From Cichorium intybus (lineage: Eukaryota; Streptophyta; Magnoliopsida; Asterales; Asteraceae): a stretch of DNA of 64,000 bases. The first letter of the stretch is position 1. Each line of letters begins with the position of its first letter. The stretch lies in contig CM042013.1 of NCBI GenBank assembly GCA_023525715.1, forward strand, positions 83,378,494 to 83,442,493, read 5' to 3'. Under the pieces are notes generated by a model. The model did not search any database and was not told the DNA's origin. It saw only the letters and a list, made by a program, of their open reading frames with translations. Position numbers and translations under genes: made by a program. Positions 10,982-22,870 of this stretch are shown here, piece after piece.

Positions 10982-13080
10982 AGCCCATATACTGCCTTGT
11001 CCAAACGGTATACATGATCAGGAAAATCTTCATTCACAAAAATGGGGGCTGTTTGAGATAAACTTCTTGTGGAAGATCCCCATGCAAAAAGGCAGTCTTA
11101 ACATCCATCTGAAACACCTTGAACTTCATAAACAAGGCATAGGCCAAGAAAAGCCTGATAGCTTTAAGACGAGCAATAGGGCCAAAGGTTTCATCATAGT
11201 CGAGTCCTTCTAGTTGAGTAAAACCATGAGCAACCAACCGAGCCTTGTTCCAGATTACCATCCTATCTTCATCGATTTTATTCATGAAGACCCACGAGTT
11301 CCAACAATGGTCTTTCTTTGAGGGTGAAGAACAAGTGACCAGGCTTTATGTCTCTAAAATTCAAGAAGCTCATCCTGTATGGTCTTGATCCAATCAACAT
11401 CCTTTAGTGCTTCGTCCACTTTCTTTGGCTCTACCAGTGAGACAAAGTTCACAAAGTGACAAAAGTTACTTGAGACTTGTCTTCGAGTACAAACACCAGA
11501 TGACACATCCTCAATGACTTGAGAAATGGGATGGTCTTTGACATTAGAGAGAGGTTAAGAAGTAGGTTCAGCATCAGTATCATTACTTAACAAGACTTCA
11601 TCTGATAAGGTTTTATGGATTGAAGGATTCTCAGATGGGGGATCAGTGGAAGTATGAGAATCAGGAGAAGAGGTATCGACATGCTGAGAAGAGACAAGCG
11701 GAACTGCAACAGAGTCGAGTGATGCTGAGGAGATTGGAGAGAGAAGTTATTCTAGAATAGATGACTCGTGAGCTTCATGCTGGTGGGGAAAGATTGACTC
11801 ATCAAAACAAATGTGAATAGATTCAATTACCTTCCTTTTAGACACATTGAATACCCTGAACGCTTTTAAGATTGACGAATAACCCAAAAATATGACATCA
11901 TCTGAATTGGCCTTAAATTTAGATTGCTGCTCCCCCTATTTCAAAATAAAGCAAGCACATCCAAAAGCATGAAAGTAGGAAATGTCAGGAGTACGACCTT
12001 TCAGGACTTCATAAGTTGTCTTTCCATGCCTCTTGATAATGATGGATCGGTTTTGCGTATAGCAAGCGGTGTTCATAGATTTAGCCCATAACAAGAGAGG
12101 AAGACCAGCATCAACTACCATAGTCCTTCCAGCTTCAATCAGTGTACGGCTTCTTCTTTCAGCTACACTGTTTTGTTCAGGAGTTCAAACCGTCGAGAAG
12201 TTTTGAAGAATGCCTCTTTCTTCAGAGAAAGACTCAAGAGTCTGGTTTCGAAATTCGTACCAAGATCACTTCTCAACTGCTTTACTTTAAGATTGAACAA
12301 GACTTCTGATTTTTTGACGAGGGATATGATCTCAGAGGCAGCATCACTTTTGTTTCTCAGAAACATTACCCATGTAAACCGTGAATACTCATCAACAATG
12401 ACTAATGAGTATTTTTTTCCAGCGAGAGAGGCCATAGGAACAGGTACAAAGAGATCCATATGAAACAAGCTGAAGGGAGACACAATGGAAGAGCATTGTT
12501 TAGATTTAAAAGAGGTTTTGACATGTTTACCTTTTTCACATGCTGAGAAGACTTTGTCTTTAACAAAATTCATCTTGGGAAGACCTAGAACGAGCTGATG
12601 ATTTGGGATCTTGGAAATGTTATTGAAGTTGAGGTGAGACAAGCGCTTGTGCCACATCCAGTTGATACGAGATTGAGCATGAGAAAAGAAACATCTCTTC
12701 GGTGATTGATCAGCTGAGAACATATCCAAGATGTATATATCATCACATATCTTGGCAGTGATAACAACTTCTTTGGTAGTGTCAATGATATTTCCTTCCT
12801 TTTTGTTGAAGCATACCTCATAATCAGCATCACACAGCTGACTGATCGAGATAAGATTGTGCTTTAAACCCTTAACATAAGAAACGTTAGAAAATTGTAC
12901 AGATTTACAACAAATTATGCCATAGCATTTGGTGTAGTCCTTGCTATTGTCACCATACGTAACTACTGGGCCATCCTTCTTGGCAAAATCATCCAGCAGA
13001 GACTTGTATCCAGTCATGTGACGGGAGCATCCACTGTCAAGATACCAAATGTTCTCATGAACCTGTAGTTACTAACACAC
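10982..13080 (-). pseudogene. Copia protease, integrase and N-terminal reverse transcriptase (copy 1)
   Basis: Reading leftward on minus: a protease motif YLDSGCSRHMTG near 13045-13010, GAG-pre-integrase and the integrase zinc region (WMWHKRLSHLNF, ACEKGKHVK), the integrase core with HMDL, RSDLGTNF and later SMNTACYTQNRS (11936-12121), and an N-terminal RT with ARLVAHGFTQLEGLDYDETF and VFQMDVKTAFLHGDLPQEV (11034-11285). The large frame is 12163-13017; elsewhere frameshifts and stops break it. Unlike copy 2, it retains the integrase C-terminal part and the linker between 11545 and 12160. Confidence 0.87.
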
Positions 13081-13188
13081 TGATGAGAAACTTAGTGAAC
13101 CCATTTGGAAATGGGTTTGAAACAAGAAAGGATGTCATAGCATTCAGAGGGAAGACAGTTTAAGGAGTTTTATTTCTTGGTCCATTTA

Positions 13189-13599
13189 TGTTAGGAATAA
13201 TTTTAGTGGTTTAATCTTTGCATTTAATTAGGACTAAAATAGAAAATATAACTAATTTGGGTTTTATTGAGTTTTTCGGTGTGGGCTGAACAACCAAGGG
13301 TTGTTCGGTTTGGTCCTTGTGGTCATCGCCCCATTTGGGCTTGTTTCTAGGTCCATGGGCTTAGGTTGTTAGGGTTATTAGGTCTAGGGTATTTAAGGAA
13401 ATTATGACATCATTTGTGGGTTGGTTGTCCTAGAGATTTGTGCTAATCATAGAGAAAGAAAGAGAGTGTTCTTGACAACCACAAACTTATGTACTAGACC
13501 ATTGATTAATCAAGGTGTGCATTGAAGTTTGATTATCTCCTTGTTCTTGTGTTTAGATTGATACCATTTGTGTGTAGATCTAGGATTTGTGGACCTACA
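13189..13599 (+). repeat. 5' LTR of nested gag-bearing element
   Basis: It is paired with 17787-18197 at the same length. A region reading GGTATTTAAGGAAATTATGAC near 13387 could serve as a promoter core, by position only. Confidence 0.92.
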
Positions 13600-14390
13600 A
13601 TTGGTATCAGAACTTGTTTTTGGTATCAATATTTTATTTGTTCTTGGAGATTTTGAAGATTTTTTAGTGTTTGATCCATTTTGGACGAGATTTTGGACTG
13701 TTTTTGGTGTTTTAGAGCTTAAAGTTCTTAGTGTTATTGAAGATCTTCAAGAAAAATCCTTCAAAAGTCACTTTTTGATCCAAAAATTGACGTTACTGTA
13801 CCTGTTTGTGCGAAATTGTGTTGATAGATCAGCTCAAGGGGTTAATCGGCGACGGAAAGATAGCGACTAGGGTTTAGCTTTGATTGTTCCATGTGCTACA
13901 GTGGCGGCTAGGGTTTTCTGTGATTGCTCGGTTGCTACAATGGTTTTTCGGCCCATTTAAGTGTTACTCGGTCAGCCCACGTATTTTGTTTGGTGACTTT
14001 AGGGTTTAATCAGTTGTTCGGTATTGCTTTATTATAGGTTGACCGGTTACTGTGGTTATTCGGTCCTTTTTTCGGTCGTTTTGTTGCTCGGGTGGTTGGT
14101 CGGCCCTTTGATTGATCGGTTCTAGTATTTCGGTATATTTTTGCTCACCTAGTTGCTCAGTTTTAATAGTTGTTCGGTTCACTACTCCTCGCCTGATTAT
14201 TCGGTCAACATGTTCGGTTGACTTGTTAATTCTTAGTTGCTTGGTAAAGGTGCATTTTCGGTATATTAAGAATTGTTCGGTCCAGGTTATTCGGTGGTTA
14301 AATTTTGGTTTTTCGCCAAAATTTTTTTTTGGGGTTTTCGATCAACCTTTTGGCGTTTGAAGGCTTTTTGGGTCCTCTAGAATCTTTAAA
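13600..14390 (+). other. leader of the nested element, rich in TTCGGT motifs
   Basis: After the primer site, the leader from about 13900 to 14345 contains at least nine copies of TTCGGT or close variants (for example GTTCGGT and TATTCGGT) at irregular spacing. No reading frame there looks real. The motif also occurs in the LTR (GTTGTTCGGTTTGG). Confidence 0.7.
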
Positions 14391-15962
14391 ATGGCGACAA
14401 AAGGCACTTGCGAAAATGCATGCACTCCTGATTGCGAAAAGATTATTGCCAAATACCGTGAAAACAATGATCGGCTACTGAGAGAAGTCTTCGACCTTAA
14501 AAATCTTGTCTACGATGCTAAAAAGAAATTGAAACCCCTGCAAGAAAAACTAGACACTAAGACATCTGACTTTAAAAGGGTACAAGAGGACTGGAGTACA
14601 GCGGCCACTCGATATCGTTTTGCCAAACAAGAGATAGCCAGTTTAACTGCCGAGATTGAAGCATTAAAAGCCAAATACAAAGATGCTGATTTTAATATCA
14701 AGAAGTTTGATGCATCAACTACGGTTGTTGAATCAATGGTTGAGAAGCAACTAAAATGGCTGAATAAACAGGGCGAGGGTTTAGGGCATAAAAGTGTGCC
14801 AACCCCATGCAATGACGATTATCCTCCGGGCTTAAGCCTCTGTGATCAAGTCATGCTTGCCCGTGAAAAAGCTGAACGAGAAAGAGGGAAGCGTGATGAA
14901 ATTGACCAGCTCATGGATGCTCGACATCAAGCTGAGGAATCAAGAAAAACTGAAGAAGCTTCGGATGGTGAAGGTCTTAGATTCAAAGCTGTTGCACCTC
15001 CGTTTAATCATAACTATACCTCAAACCTTGACACCGAATAATCAAAAGAGTGCTATCTTTTCGAGTTCATCCCAAAGGATCAGTTTGGCACCGCTGAGAA
15101 TGAAGTAATAGTGGAAGATGCGAACGAGGAGGACAAAGATAGTCCTAGTTCTACTGAACACGTGTCAACATCTAATGTCTCATATTCTGCTGTTGCTAAT
15201 GATTGCACCAAAACCGTTGATGCTGATTCTACAACTTCTTGTAGTGATGGTTCAAATTCCAAAAATCAACATGTCGGAAAATTTAGACCAAAGAAGTTTG
15301 TAAAAGAAGGGGAAGTTCCAGTTGGGCGTAGACCTAGTCCCAATAAATGTGGTTGTGCTTGTTCTTGTGGAAATTCCTTGAAAAACTCATCTAGACAAGG
15401 ACCAAGTCACAATCTCATTTATTTGAAGAGACAGACGTGCTTTAACTGTGGCATTACAGGTCATATTGCCATGAACTGTCCATACCGTCTATACACACCC
15501 TTCTATGCACAACACTCGCAGAATGTGCCAAAGGGAAGGTCTTCCAAAAGAAAGCCCTCAAGATCACGGTCAAGAGATGGCGACTGGAATGATGCGAAGG
15601 CCAAGAAGTTGGGCCCCAAGGGCAAGAAGACCGATTCGAGAGATGACTCTGCCAAATCGAAATCGGTAAGGTCAAGCTCATCTCAAGGATCGTCCTCGAG
15701 TCCACGCTGGCAACAGAAGCACAAATCAAGGGGGAGTGCTGCTTCAAAATCAAGTGCTGGTACACCCATTCGGTCAAACAACAAAAGAGCAAAACCAAAC
15801 TACCAATGGGTAACAAAAGGCCAACATTCCAACTCATTTCATAATTCCGTTAACTCTTTATTCTTATCTGATAAGCAGGATATGTCATGGGAGTTTGTGA
15901 AGTGTGTGGATAGCAACGGTCGACACAGTTTCAAGATGGACTGGGTTCCCAAGACCAACTAA
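14391..15962 (+). CDS. gag-like protein with coiled coil and CCHC zinc knuckle (one internal stop)
   Basis: Two open stretches share one frame, 14391-15041 and 15111-15962, separated by a TAA at 15039-15041. The first (216 residues, from MATKGTCENACTPDCEKIIA) is highly charged and predicted to form a long coiled coil around residues 18-115. The second has an acidic Ser/Thr-rich start, a Cys-rich CGCACSCGN, and a canonical zinc knuckle CFNCGITGHIAMNC (about 15439-15480). A basic Ser/Arg/Lys-rich tail follows, as in nucleocapsid proteins that bind RNA. The order and the downstream protease stub identify it as Copia gag. It would package element RNA if the stop were absent or read through; as it stands it is probably inactive. 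Confidence 0.78.
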
Positions 15963-15994
15963 TCCCGCTTCATGTGCAGGAGGAGCTACGGAGG

Positions 15995-16188
15995 AATATC
16001 ATCAGACCTCATTTGTTGATAGTAGCTGTTCCAGGCACATGAATGGAGACATCTCTCAAATGCATGCCATTCAAATCATTAATGGAGAGTATGTGTCCGT
16101 TGCGGGAGGGGAGAAAGGAAGGATCACTCATGGGGATCGCGCTGAACGATGTGTTCGAAAAGGTAACTTCGTTCCAAACTGGACTTGA
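15995..16188 (+). pseudogene. truncated Copia protease stub
   Basis: After a stop at 15960-15962 and a frame change, the text SFVDSSCSRHMNGDISQMHA and INGEYVSVAGGEKGRITHG matches the Copia protease and start of the GAG-pre-integrase region (D-S-x-C-S-x-H-M). It stops at 16186-16188, and nothing of integrase follows. This marks the point where the pol region was lost from the non-autonomous element. Confidence 0.72.
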
Positions 16189-17786
16189 TACGCGTCGATG
16201 ACTACTAAATCAATTTCTGTAAATATTTTACTCTATTTTTTTTTAGTTAAATTTGTTCATGGTTTTTACTTCCGCAATTCTCTTCCATGCACAAATTTAG
16301 GGGGAGAATTAAAAAAAAAACAAAAAATTTCAAAATTTCAAAAATACAAAAATATTTTCATTTATGTCTTTATTTTTCAGAAAACCTAAAAATCCAAAAA
16401 TATTACCTACCGACGACGCACCGAGTTATACCACTCACTACTGAGGTAACTTTTAAGTGCTTGTGATCCTCATTGATACACCTCAATGAGTGTGAAGCAC
16501 TGACAACCGCTTCTTAAGCAATCTAAGGTTTTTCTTATGTAACACCAACTTCTAGACACTTTGGGAGAAACCACTCAAAGTCGAGTGTTAAAAAGTCTGT
16601 GCCAATGGTTAGACTGCATACCGTAGTCTATCACACGCACCAATCCTTTCTTAACCACCTTTACATTTCTGATGCAAGAAATAGACGATTCATCACTTTA
16701 AACCAACTGATGATGATATTTTGAAACTCTATACCAGTGATCTTTGCTACAACACCAGTAGTAGATGTGAGGCATCGATAACCATTCTTACCTACAAATC
16801 TTCTAATTCAAGAGTTGGATGATTCAGTGTAATAAACCATATACTGATGACAATTCGAAAGTCTAGCCGATGGGAATGTCTAGTAACCAAGACATATTAC
16901 ACGCTCATACCACTCTTGAACCCTTAACTTCTTCTAAACAATGTTCGTGATTCAATGTGATATTACCTCACATTGATGAAACAATGAAACTTTGGGTCAT
17001 TGATTGTTGTTGTTTACCACAATAGTTGTGAGACCCCAACAACCTTACCTGATTCAAAATTGGCACTAGGATGGTATACTCCGCAGAGTTTGGATACCAT
17101 TGAACGTCTCGCCAAGAGACAAGTTGACTTGTCAACTTGTCAACTGCATTGAGATCTTTGATCAAGGATATGCAGGGGCCTAAATCAAAACGGCCACGAG
17201 TAGTTCTAAGATACTCAAACAATCGCAGTGCGTTCCCCCGGGTTCACACAAATAGTGCGAGAAGTCTCATTCTGAGCCAAGGATGAAACCTTGAACAACT
17301 GTGGTGAGAGTTTATAACTCCATGACCCATAGGATTTGCAGTCAAAGATCGTATCGAGAAGCGTCAGCTTGAAGTGATGTTTGAAAGTTTCGACACGAAT
17401 CCTTGTTCTTGAAGAAGGTGAAAGCTCAATTCCATGTGACAGGCTGTTTGAATTCCTCCTCAGCCAGTTTGTTGCTACATTTGCACCTGTATATGATCAT
17501 GAAGAAAAGTGAAGAGTCAGACTCCATACCAGTCAAAGTCAAATCAAAAGCTGGATGTCGTGACTTCATGACCTATGCCAAAGCCCATACCTAATGAGCG
17601 TTCAAAGTCAAATTTAAAGACAGTCTGATACCGAAGACAAAGTTGTATCTGCAACGTGCTTAAAGCTATCAACATCTATACCTTGGTTAAAGGGGAGATT
17701 GCTAGAATTCTTCTGTAGTGCACAACTAAGGTCAAGACCAAGAGAAGCCTGAAGATTAAATGAAAGCATTAAACCAAGGGGGAGAT
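16189..17786 (+). other. noncoding internal region of the nested element
   Basis: About 1.6 kb without a convincing frame fills the place of pol. It is not visibly related to any pol domain. The last bases (17771-17786) are the purine tract preceding the 3' LTR. Confidence 0.6.
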
Positions 17787-18197
17787 TGTTAGGAATAATT
17801 TTAGTGGTTTAATCTTTGCATTTAATTAGGACTAAAATAGAAAATATAATTAATTTGGGTTTTATTGAGTTTTTCGGTGTGGGCCGAACAACCAAGGGTT
17901 GTTCGGTTTGGTCCTTGTGGTCATCGCCCCATTTGGGCTTGTTTTTAGGTCCATGGGCTTGGATTGCTAGGGTTATTAGGTCTAGGGTATTTAAGGAAAT
18001 TATGACCTCATTTGTGGGTTGGTTGTCCTAGAGATTTGTGCTAATCTTAGAGAGAGAAAGAGAGTGTTTTTGACAACCACAAACTTATGTACTAGACCAT
18101 TGATTAATCAAGGTGTGCATTGAAGTTTGATTATCTCCTTGTTCTTGTGTTTAGATTGATACCATTTGTGTGTAGATCTAGGATTTGTGGACCTACA
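17787..18197 (+). repeat. 3' LTR of nested gag-bearing element
   Basis: It begins TGTTAGGAATAATTTTAG directly after the GGGGGAGAT tract and ends CCTACA. The 5-bp duplication ATTTA follows. Confidence 0.92.
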
Positions 18198-19001
18198 ATT
18201 TACTACAACAAGAAGCAACATTTTCCTTTCTATCAGAATCTGAATCGTCAGCATTATCATCATCAGTGTCATTAATGTCTTTGTTCTTAGAGAAAAGAGC
18301 AGTAGACCTTTGACTCTGACTATCCCTCATGATTTCCTTTCACTAAGCCTTGATTTCCTTGTAGCTTCTCAGATTTCCAAATAAGCTCTATAGATCCATA
18401 GTGTGCATATTTTCATTGATTTTTAGAACATCAACGTGTTGCTCCCACTTTTCATAAAGGGAATCAAGAAATTTGAGAACAAGAACCGAATCAAGTTTGA
18501 GGATGTTGAATCTCCTCATGTCATTCACCAAGCAGTTTAACCGATAGAAGGTTTGGGTGATAGTCTCGTTATTGTAGGCGAAGAAGTGCTCATACTTGCG
18601 ATTGAGGGAGTTTTCTTGAGCAGCTCTCACTTCAGCGGTGCCTTCGAAGGCAAGTGTGAGAGTGCTCAACATCTCTTTGGCTGAAACACAATTCTGAACT
18701 AAGTGATAAATCTCATAAGGGAGAGAGTTACCGATGGTGGCTCTAGCACGGATGTCAAGGTTGACCAATCTCTTATCTTCATCGATGAACTCATGAACAG
18801 GTGTTTCCTTTTTCTCTCCAGGGACACCATCTTTAGTGACGAAAGAAAGTTGGAACATAAGGACCATTCTTCAGGACGCCAGGCATGTGGTAGTCCATGG
18901 TCTCAAGAACCATAAGCGCCTTGCTTTTCCACATACCAAAGTTATTGGGGTCGAATGGTGGGATTTTGTTTCCATAGGTGGATGAGAAAGAGGATGAAAT
19001 T
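18198..19001 (-). pseudogene. Copia gag, N-terminal part (copy 1), start codon lost
   Basis: Minus-strand text SSSFSSTYGNKIPPFDPNNF and GMWKSKALMVLETMDYHMPG, then a frameshift near 18850, then a long frame 18388-18867 with EVRAAQENSLNRKYEHFF, match the gag of copy 2 (38380-39204). The codon aligned with copy 2's ATG is ATT (complement of 18999-19001), so the start is lost. About 1.4 kb present in copy 2 (coiled-coil part and CCHC zinc knuckle, 37050-38430) is missing. It cannot make functional gag. Confidence 0.87.
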
Positions 19002-19021
19002 CTTGTATGATGGGAAAACCT

Positions 19022-19034
19022 GCTCTGATACCAG
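19022..19034 (-). promoter_or_regulatory. tRNA-Met primer binding site of Copia copy 1
   Basis: Read on minus, CTGGTATCAGAGC lies immediately inside the 5' LTR. It is complementary to the 3' end of initiator tRNA-Met, the usual plant Copia primer. Confidence 0.88.
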
Positions 19035-19372
19035 TGGTTAGAACTAAGGTATGATCGATCGCACAATAACACAAAGAATTCACACAGAAAACGATATTGA
19101 TCTCACACAGAGTTCTTTGATTAATAATATCGGTACATTTACAAGAACCTTAGCCGCTATACTTATACTAGGGTTGAACTACGTATATGCAGTATCCCTA
19201 CAAATCAGGTATAAATCCCAACTATAACTATGATAACTATGGAAACAAGATAATTACAAATAATAAACAAGCCATGCTGCAGCTGATGGTTTGACACTGA
19301 AACAACCATGCAATGTGTGATCCTCTTTAACAACATCAGATTCATCAGCTGATACTGATCAGCAGCCCAACA
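19035..19372 (-). repeat. 5' LTR of Copia copy 1
   Basis: Mate of 3370-3707. On the plus strand it starts TGGTTAGAACTAAGG, where the expected TGTTAG is mutated, and ends AGCAGCCCAACA. ATTAT follows, completing the target duplication. Confidence 0.92.
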
Positions 19373-20184
19373 ATTATTGCATCCTCTTTTAATGCTCTAT
19401 GGTTTGTGATCCCATAGATTCACGTACAATTAGCAATACAACATATTCGTTGTTTATTGTATACTATTTATAATAGACTCGTATTTGTGCTATGGACAAA
19501 AGAGGCCAATTGTGCAAACTATGCTAAGAATCTAGCAACACATCAGCATACATGAATGTTCGTCTTTACAAATCTTTCATCAACTATTAATGGTAAATGA
19601 CTTGTTTTAATATCTCTTTGTTATGATATCATTACACATGATGCATAGATCAATGCACTGTCATATGGCTCGAGTATTGGTTTCCTGATGTATGAATATG
19701 AATAAGATCATCAAACTTAATTTGGGTATGGCCACACACTCAAATCTATTGAAATCATCAAAGCACCCGACCTATATCACTTTCCAGTCGGATTCAAATA
19801 AATTTTACGGTACCCATCATCATCAACATCTAAGGAGATATAAACAAAAGAAGAGGGGATTTGAAGATCTCCATTGGTGTCTATCACCATGTATGGTGGT
19901 AGTTCACCTCAAACGCCTCATATGCCATCGAGCGACACCAACATAGCTGCAATCATACAAATCACAATAATTTTGGGAACTTGTCAACACTTAAAATAAT
20001 GAATGCAACAAGCTCAAATCTCATCGGATAAAGCAATTATCCAACTAGATTTTGTCCTCCTTGAATGCTAAAACTAATAATTTTTCAGTTTCGTTATTGA
20101 ACCATCAATTTTGTTCTAACTATTCAATATTCAATATTTATTTGTAATTATTTCTTATTTCAACTTGCGGACCATAGAACATAA
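19373..20184. other. spacer between the two Sirevirus-like elements
   Basis: It is AT-rich sequence with no recognised gene. A short plus frame at 19692-19946 resembles nothing I know. It may be the continuation of the host sequence interrupted at 3369. Confidence 0.4.
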
Positions 20185-20539
20185 TGTTGGAATACAAGGA
20201 TCAATCACTCAAGAACAAAAAGCATTTTTCACACAGAAACGTATTGATATCACACAGAGATCTTTTGATTAATTAAGCAAGTGACAATTACAAAAACCCT
20301 AGCTATAATATTTATACAAGATTTGACTACGTATATTTGGAGTATCCCTGCATATCAGGGAACTCCCAACTATAAACTAGATAAGTATATAAACAAGATA
20401 ACAACTAAATACAAGATAAATAATAAACACGCTTCAGCTGATATGCTTCCACTGGAACACTCGATATCCTTCTTTGACAGCATCAGATTCAAGTGGTGCT
20501 GTCTCTGATCAGCTGGTGCTAATGCTAAACAGCCCAATG
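20185..20539 (-). repeat. 3' LTR of Copia copy 2
   Basis: It is the mate of 39242-39607. The complement of the polypurine tract (CTCCCCCAATCTGATGATG) follows at about 20542, so this is the 3' LTR of the minus-strand element. Confidence 0.88.
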
Positions 20540-20569
20540 ATCTCCCCCAATCTGATGATGTCAAAACCT

Positions 20570-22870
20570 TTAACTGAAGGAGGATTTGCCGAGTGAATCA
20601 ATGTACTCAGCGTCGGTGAGAATTTTTGGCTTGATCCGTTTGTACTCAGGAGCATGGAGTTCAGGCTCTCGTTTCTTTAGCTCATGAGATATCAGCATAT
20701 GGAAGCCTTCAGCTGACTTAACCTTGAAGCACTCACACCAAAAATGAAACAGATAATCAGTAGATGCTTTATTCAAATCAGATGTACGCATAAAGCACAT
20801 ATTTCCATTTGCATCTTCACAAAATATTCCATGTACAGGCTTTCTAATTAGCATGAGAGCCTCTGCACGAACACCAAAGGGAGGAGTGTTGTTGAATTCC
20901 TTTGATCCGTAGGGAACCATATGATGCTTCAGTTGAATGTTCTTCCTTCTTCTTCGTGGGCCAGAATGTTGATCTTTGACAGGACGAGAAGAAGCTGGAA
21001 CAAGATCTAGACTGTATGCCTTATCAATCCATCATTGAAGGGCATCATGAAGCTCTTGAGAATGCAGCCCCTTATGCTTCTGTGTGACTTGAAGCATTTC
21101 ATCCCACTCAGTGAATCCAAACTTTGCAACTTCGTTTATGAATACTTGTTCAGGCACAAGTGACTCTTTATCTTTCCTTTGAAGATGCAGAAGTAGGATC
21201 TTTTGCCCTTTGTTTTTGGAGTAGCCTAATTTGACTATAGGATGTACTGAGTGTCTTCTTGTAAAGACACCAGCATATTTGGCCAAGTCAATTTTTCTAT
21301 TTGCATTCTCAACTCGACTTGCAATCTTCCTTTGCTGAATAGTCATTGAGTCAAAATGACTCATAAGATCATGTTGCTGATCCATTCCACCTTCATCTTG
21401 AACCAGCTGCTGAGCTACTTTGTCATCCATAAAGGAGATGATTCGATTTGTCATGACCAGATTGTGCTCAGCAGCAAACTCTTCAACTTGATCAGTAGAC
21501 ATGCACCACTCCTCAGCTAGCTTCAGTATATGAGGAGAGACCTTCTGACGTTTTGATGACTCTGGAACAGAGGAGGATTCTGAATGGTGTTTTCGTTTGC
21601 TCACCAGATGTACCTCATCATCAGGGATGTGAGCTGATAAGTGATCAACATCAGAGACATGAGTGGCCTCAGTAGATTCAGGAGCAAAGGTGCTTTGATT
21701 TTCATCTGGAAAAGGTTGTCCTGGATACAGCACAACAATAGGGTCGACAAGGTAAGGCATCTCAAAGAAGCCTTCCTCATCGTCAACATCAGAGGCATGT
21801 TCTAAACTTGGCTCCTCCTGAGCACTTGGCTCCCCTCAGCTGTTTTAGACTTATGCTCCCCCTCAGCATGAGAAAGGACTATGTCTCCCCTGATCAGCTT
21901 TGAAATGATTTCCCCTGTATGTGGAATGTCTTTCTCCCCCTTTTTAGCATCATCAGAAGGAGGAGGCGGTGGCGAGGATGGTGAAGGAGGTGGTGGGGGT
22001 GGTGCAGGAGGTGGTGGTGGCGGTGGTGAGGACGGAAGTTGGTAATGATGAGTTGTACCATCAGGACTAGGTGGAGGAGAAAGGGGTAAGTCTGAAGCAG
22101 TGGCTCCCTCTGGCATATTGCTAACAAGAGACCAGTAGAAGAGTTCCTTGATGTAGGGGACATCGGTTTCAAGTTGTTGAAGTCGAGAGGACTGAGCTTG
22201 AGAGTTCTCTAGTAAGGATTTGAGAGTCGATTAGATGTCATCCAACTGAGAAGAACCGGAAGATGGAGCAGACTCAGTGGCATGAGGAGGAGATAAAAAC
22301 CTGATGTGCCTGGCCATAGGATGGACTTGAAAGTCTATTTGCATGTCTTCAGGCTCACTAAAGTGAGGAGGAGATGCAGAGGCAAAACGAATGTGTCATG
22401 TGCCTCTTACTGGGGAGGGAATCATACGAACTGGAGAAATGTGCTAAGAACCATAGACGACGTCCTCAAAGATAAGTGTAGAAGTAGCCTTAGTAGCAGG
22501 TGACTCATCAGAAGAAGTGTTGGTGGACTCATATGAAGAAGAGTCATTAGTGTCAGACACTGTACCTTCAGAGTCAGACTTGTTCACCCTATTTAGAGAG
22601 GAAATTGGATTGGTACCCGTGATGCGAAGTGGTTGGGAGGAGTCCTGGGAAGTAGGTGTTGAGATGCGATGATCAACCCTTTGAGAGACAGAGGCAGTTG
22701 AGTCTTCAGGGTTAGTCAGAAGAACAGGATGAGTGGCCCTGAGAAAACATTACCCTTGGTAAGGATGGACGATCCATCCAGTCATGCAGGCAAGCATGGA
22801 AGCATCAGTGGACGACGGAGCAGTAGTTCCAAAAATCTTTGAAGATAACATAGGAAAGTTGTAGACAACA
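20570..22870 (-). pseudogene. env-like third ORF, C-terminal part (copy 2)
   Basis: Minus-strand frames 20570-20920, 21032-21760 and 21802-22116 encode the C-terminal half: a proline-rich stretch with PPPPPPPAPPPPPPS near 22020, a segment with SKRQKVSPHILKLAEEWCMS, and MSHFDSMTIQQRKIASRVEN. From 22870 back to about 22600 the frame carries the text following the Gypsy insertion site (SKIFGTTAPSS, ACMTGWIVHPYQG). Stops and frameshifts separate the pieces. The matching N-terminal part is 32133-32868, on the far side of the Gypsy element. Confidence 0.78.

Larger units (their letters stand above)
13189..18197 (+). mobile_element. non-autonomous gag-bearing LTR retrotransposon nested in Copia copy 1
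   Basis: Two 411-bp LTRs (13189-13599 and 17787-18197) begin TGTTAGGAATAATTTTAG and end GTGGACCTACA. The flanks are the 5-bp direct repeat ATTTA (13184-13188 and 18198-18202). A primer site TTGGTATCAGAAC follows the 5' LTR, and a purine tract AACCAAGGGGGAGAT precedes the 3' LTR. Inside are only a gag-like frame and a protease stub; no integrase, RT or RNase H is visible. That matches the class called TR-GAG or large non-autonomous derivatives, mobilised by proteins from a full-length relative. About ten differences between the LTRs are visible by eye (roughly 2.4%), so it is older than the Gypsy element of this window. It is inserted between gag and protease of copy 1. Confidence 0.93.
3370..19372 (-). 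mobile_element. Copia LTR retrotransposon with env-like ORF (Sirevirus-like), copy 1
   Basis: Two 338-bp LTRs (3370-3707 and 19035-19372) bound the element, flanked by the 5-bp duplication ATTAT (3365-3369 and 19373-19377). On the minus strand the order is 5' LTR, a tRNA-Met primer site (complement of 19022-19034), gag, protease, integrase, RT, RNase H, env-like ORF, purine tract (complement of 3708-3721), 3' LTR. Pol order makes it Ty1/Copia. The env-like ORF and repeated GAGGGGGAG motifs suggest a Sirevirus relative, although the LTRs are short for that group. It is defective: gag start lost, gag 3' part including the CCHC zinc knuckle deleted, many frameshifts, an inversion at 4613-8055, two inserted LTRs, and a nested element at 13189-18197. 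Confidence 0.93.

Noticed and set aside
19692..19946. 84-codon plus frame between the two Copia elements
   Set aside because: No recognisable domain, and base composition is like the spacer.
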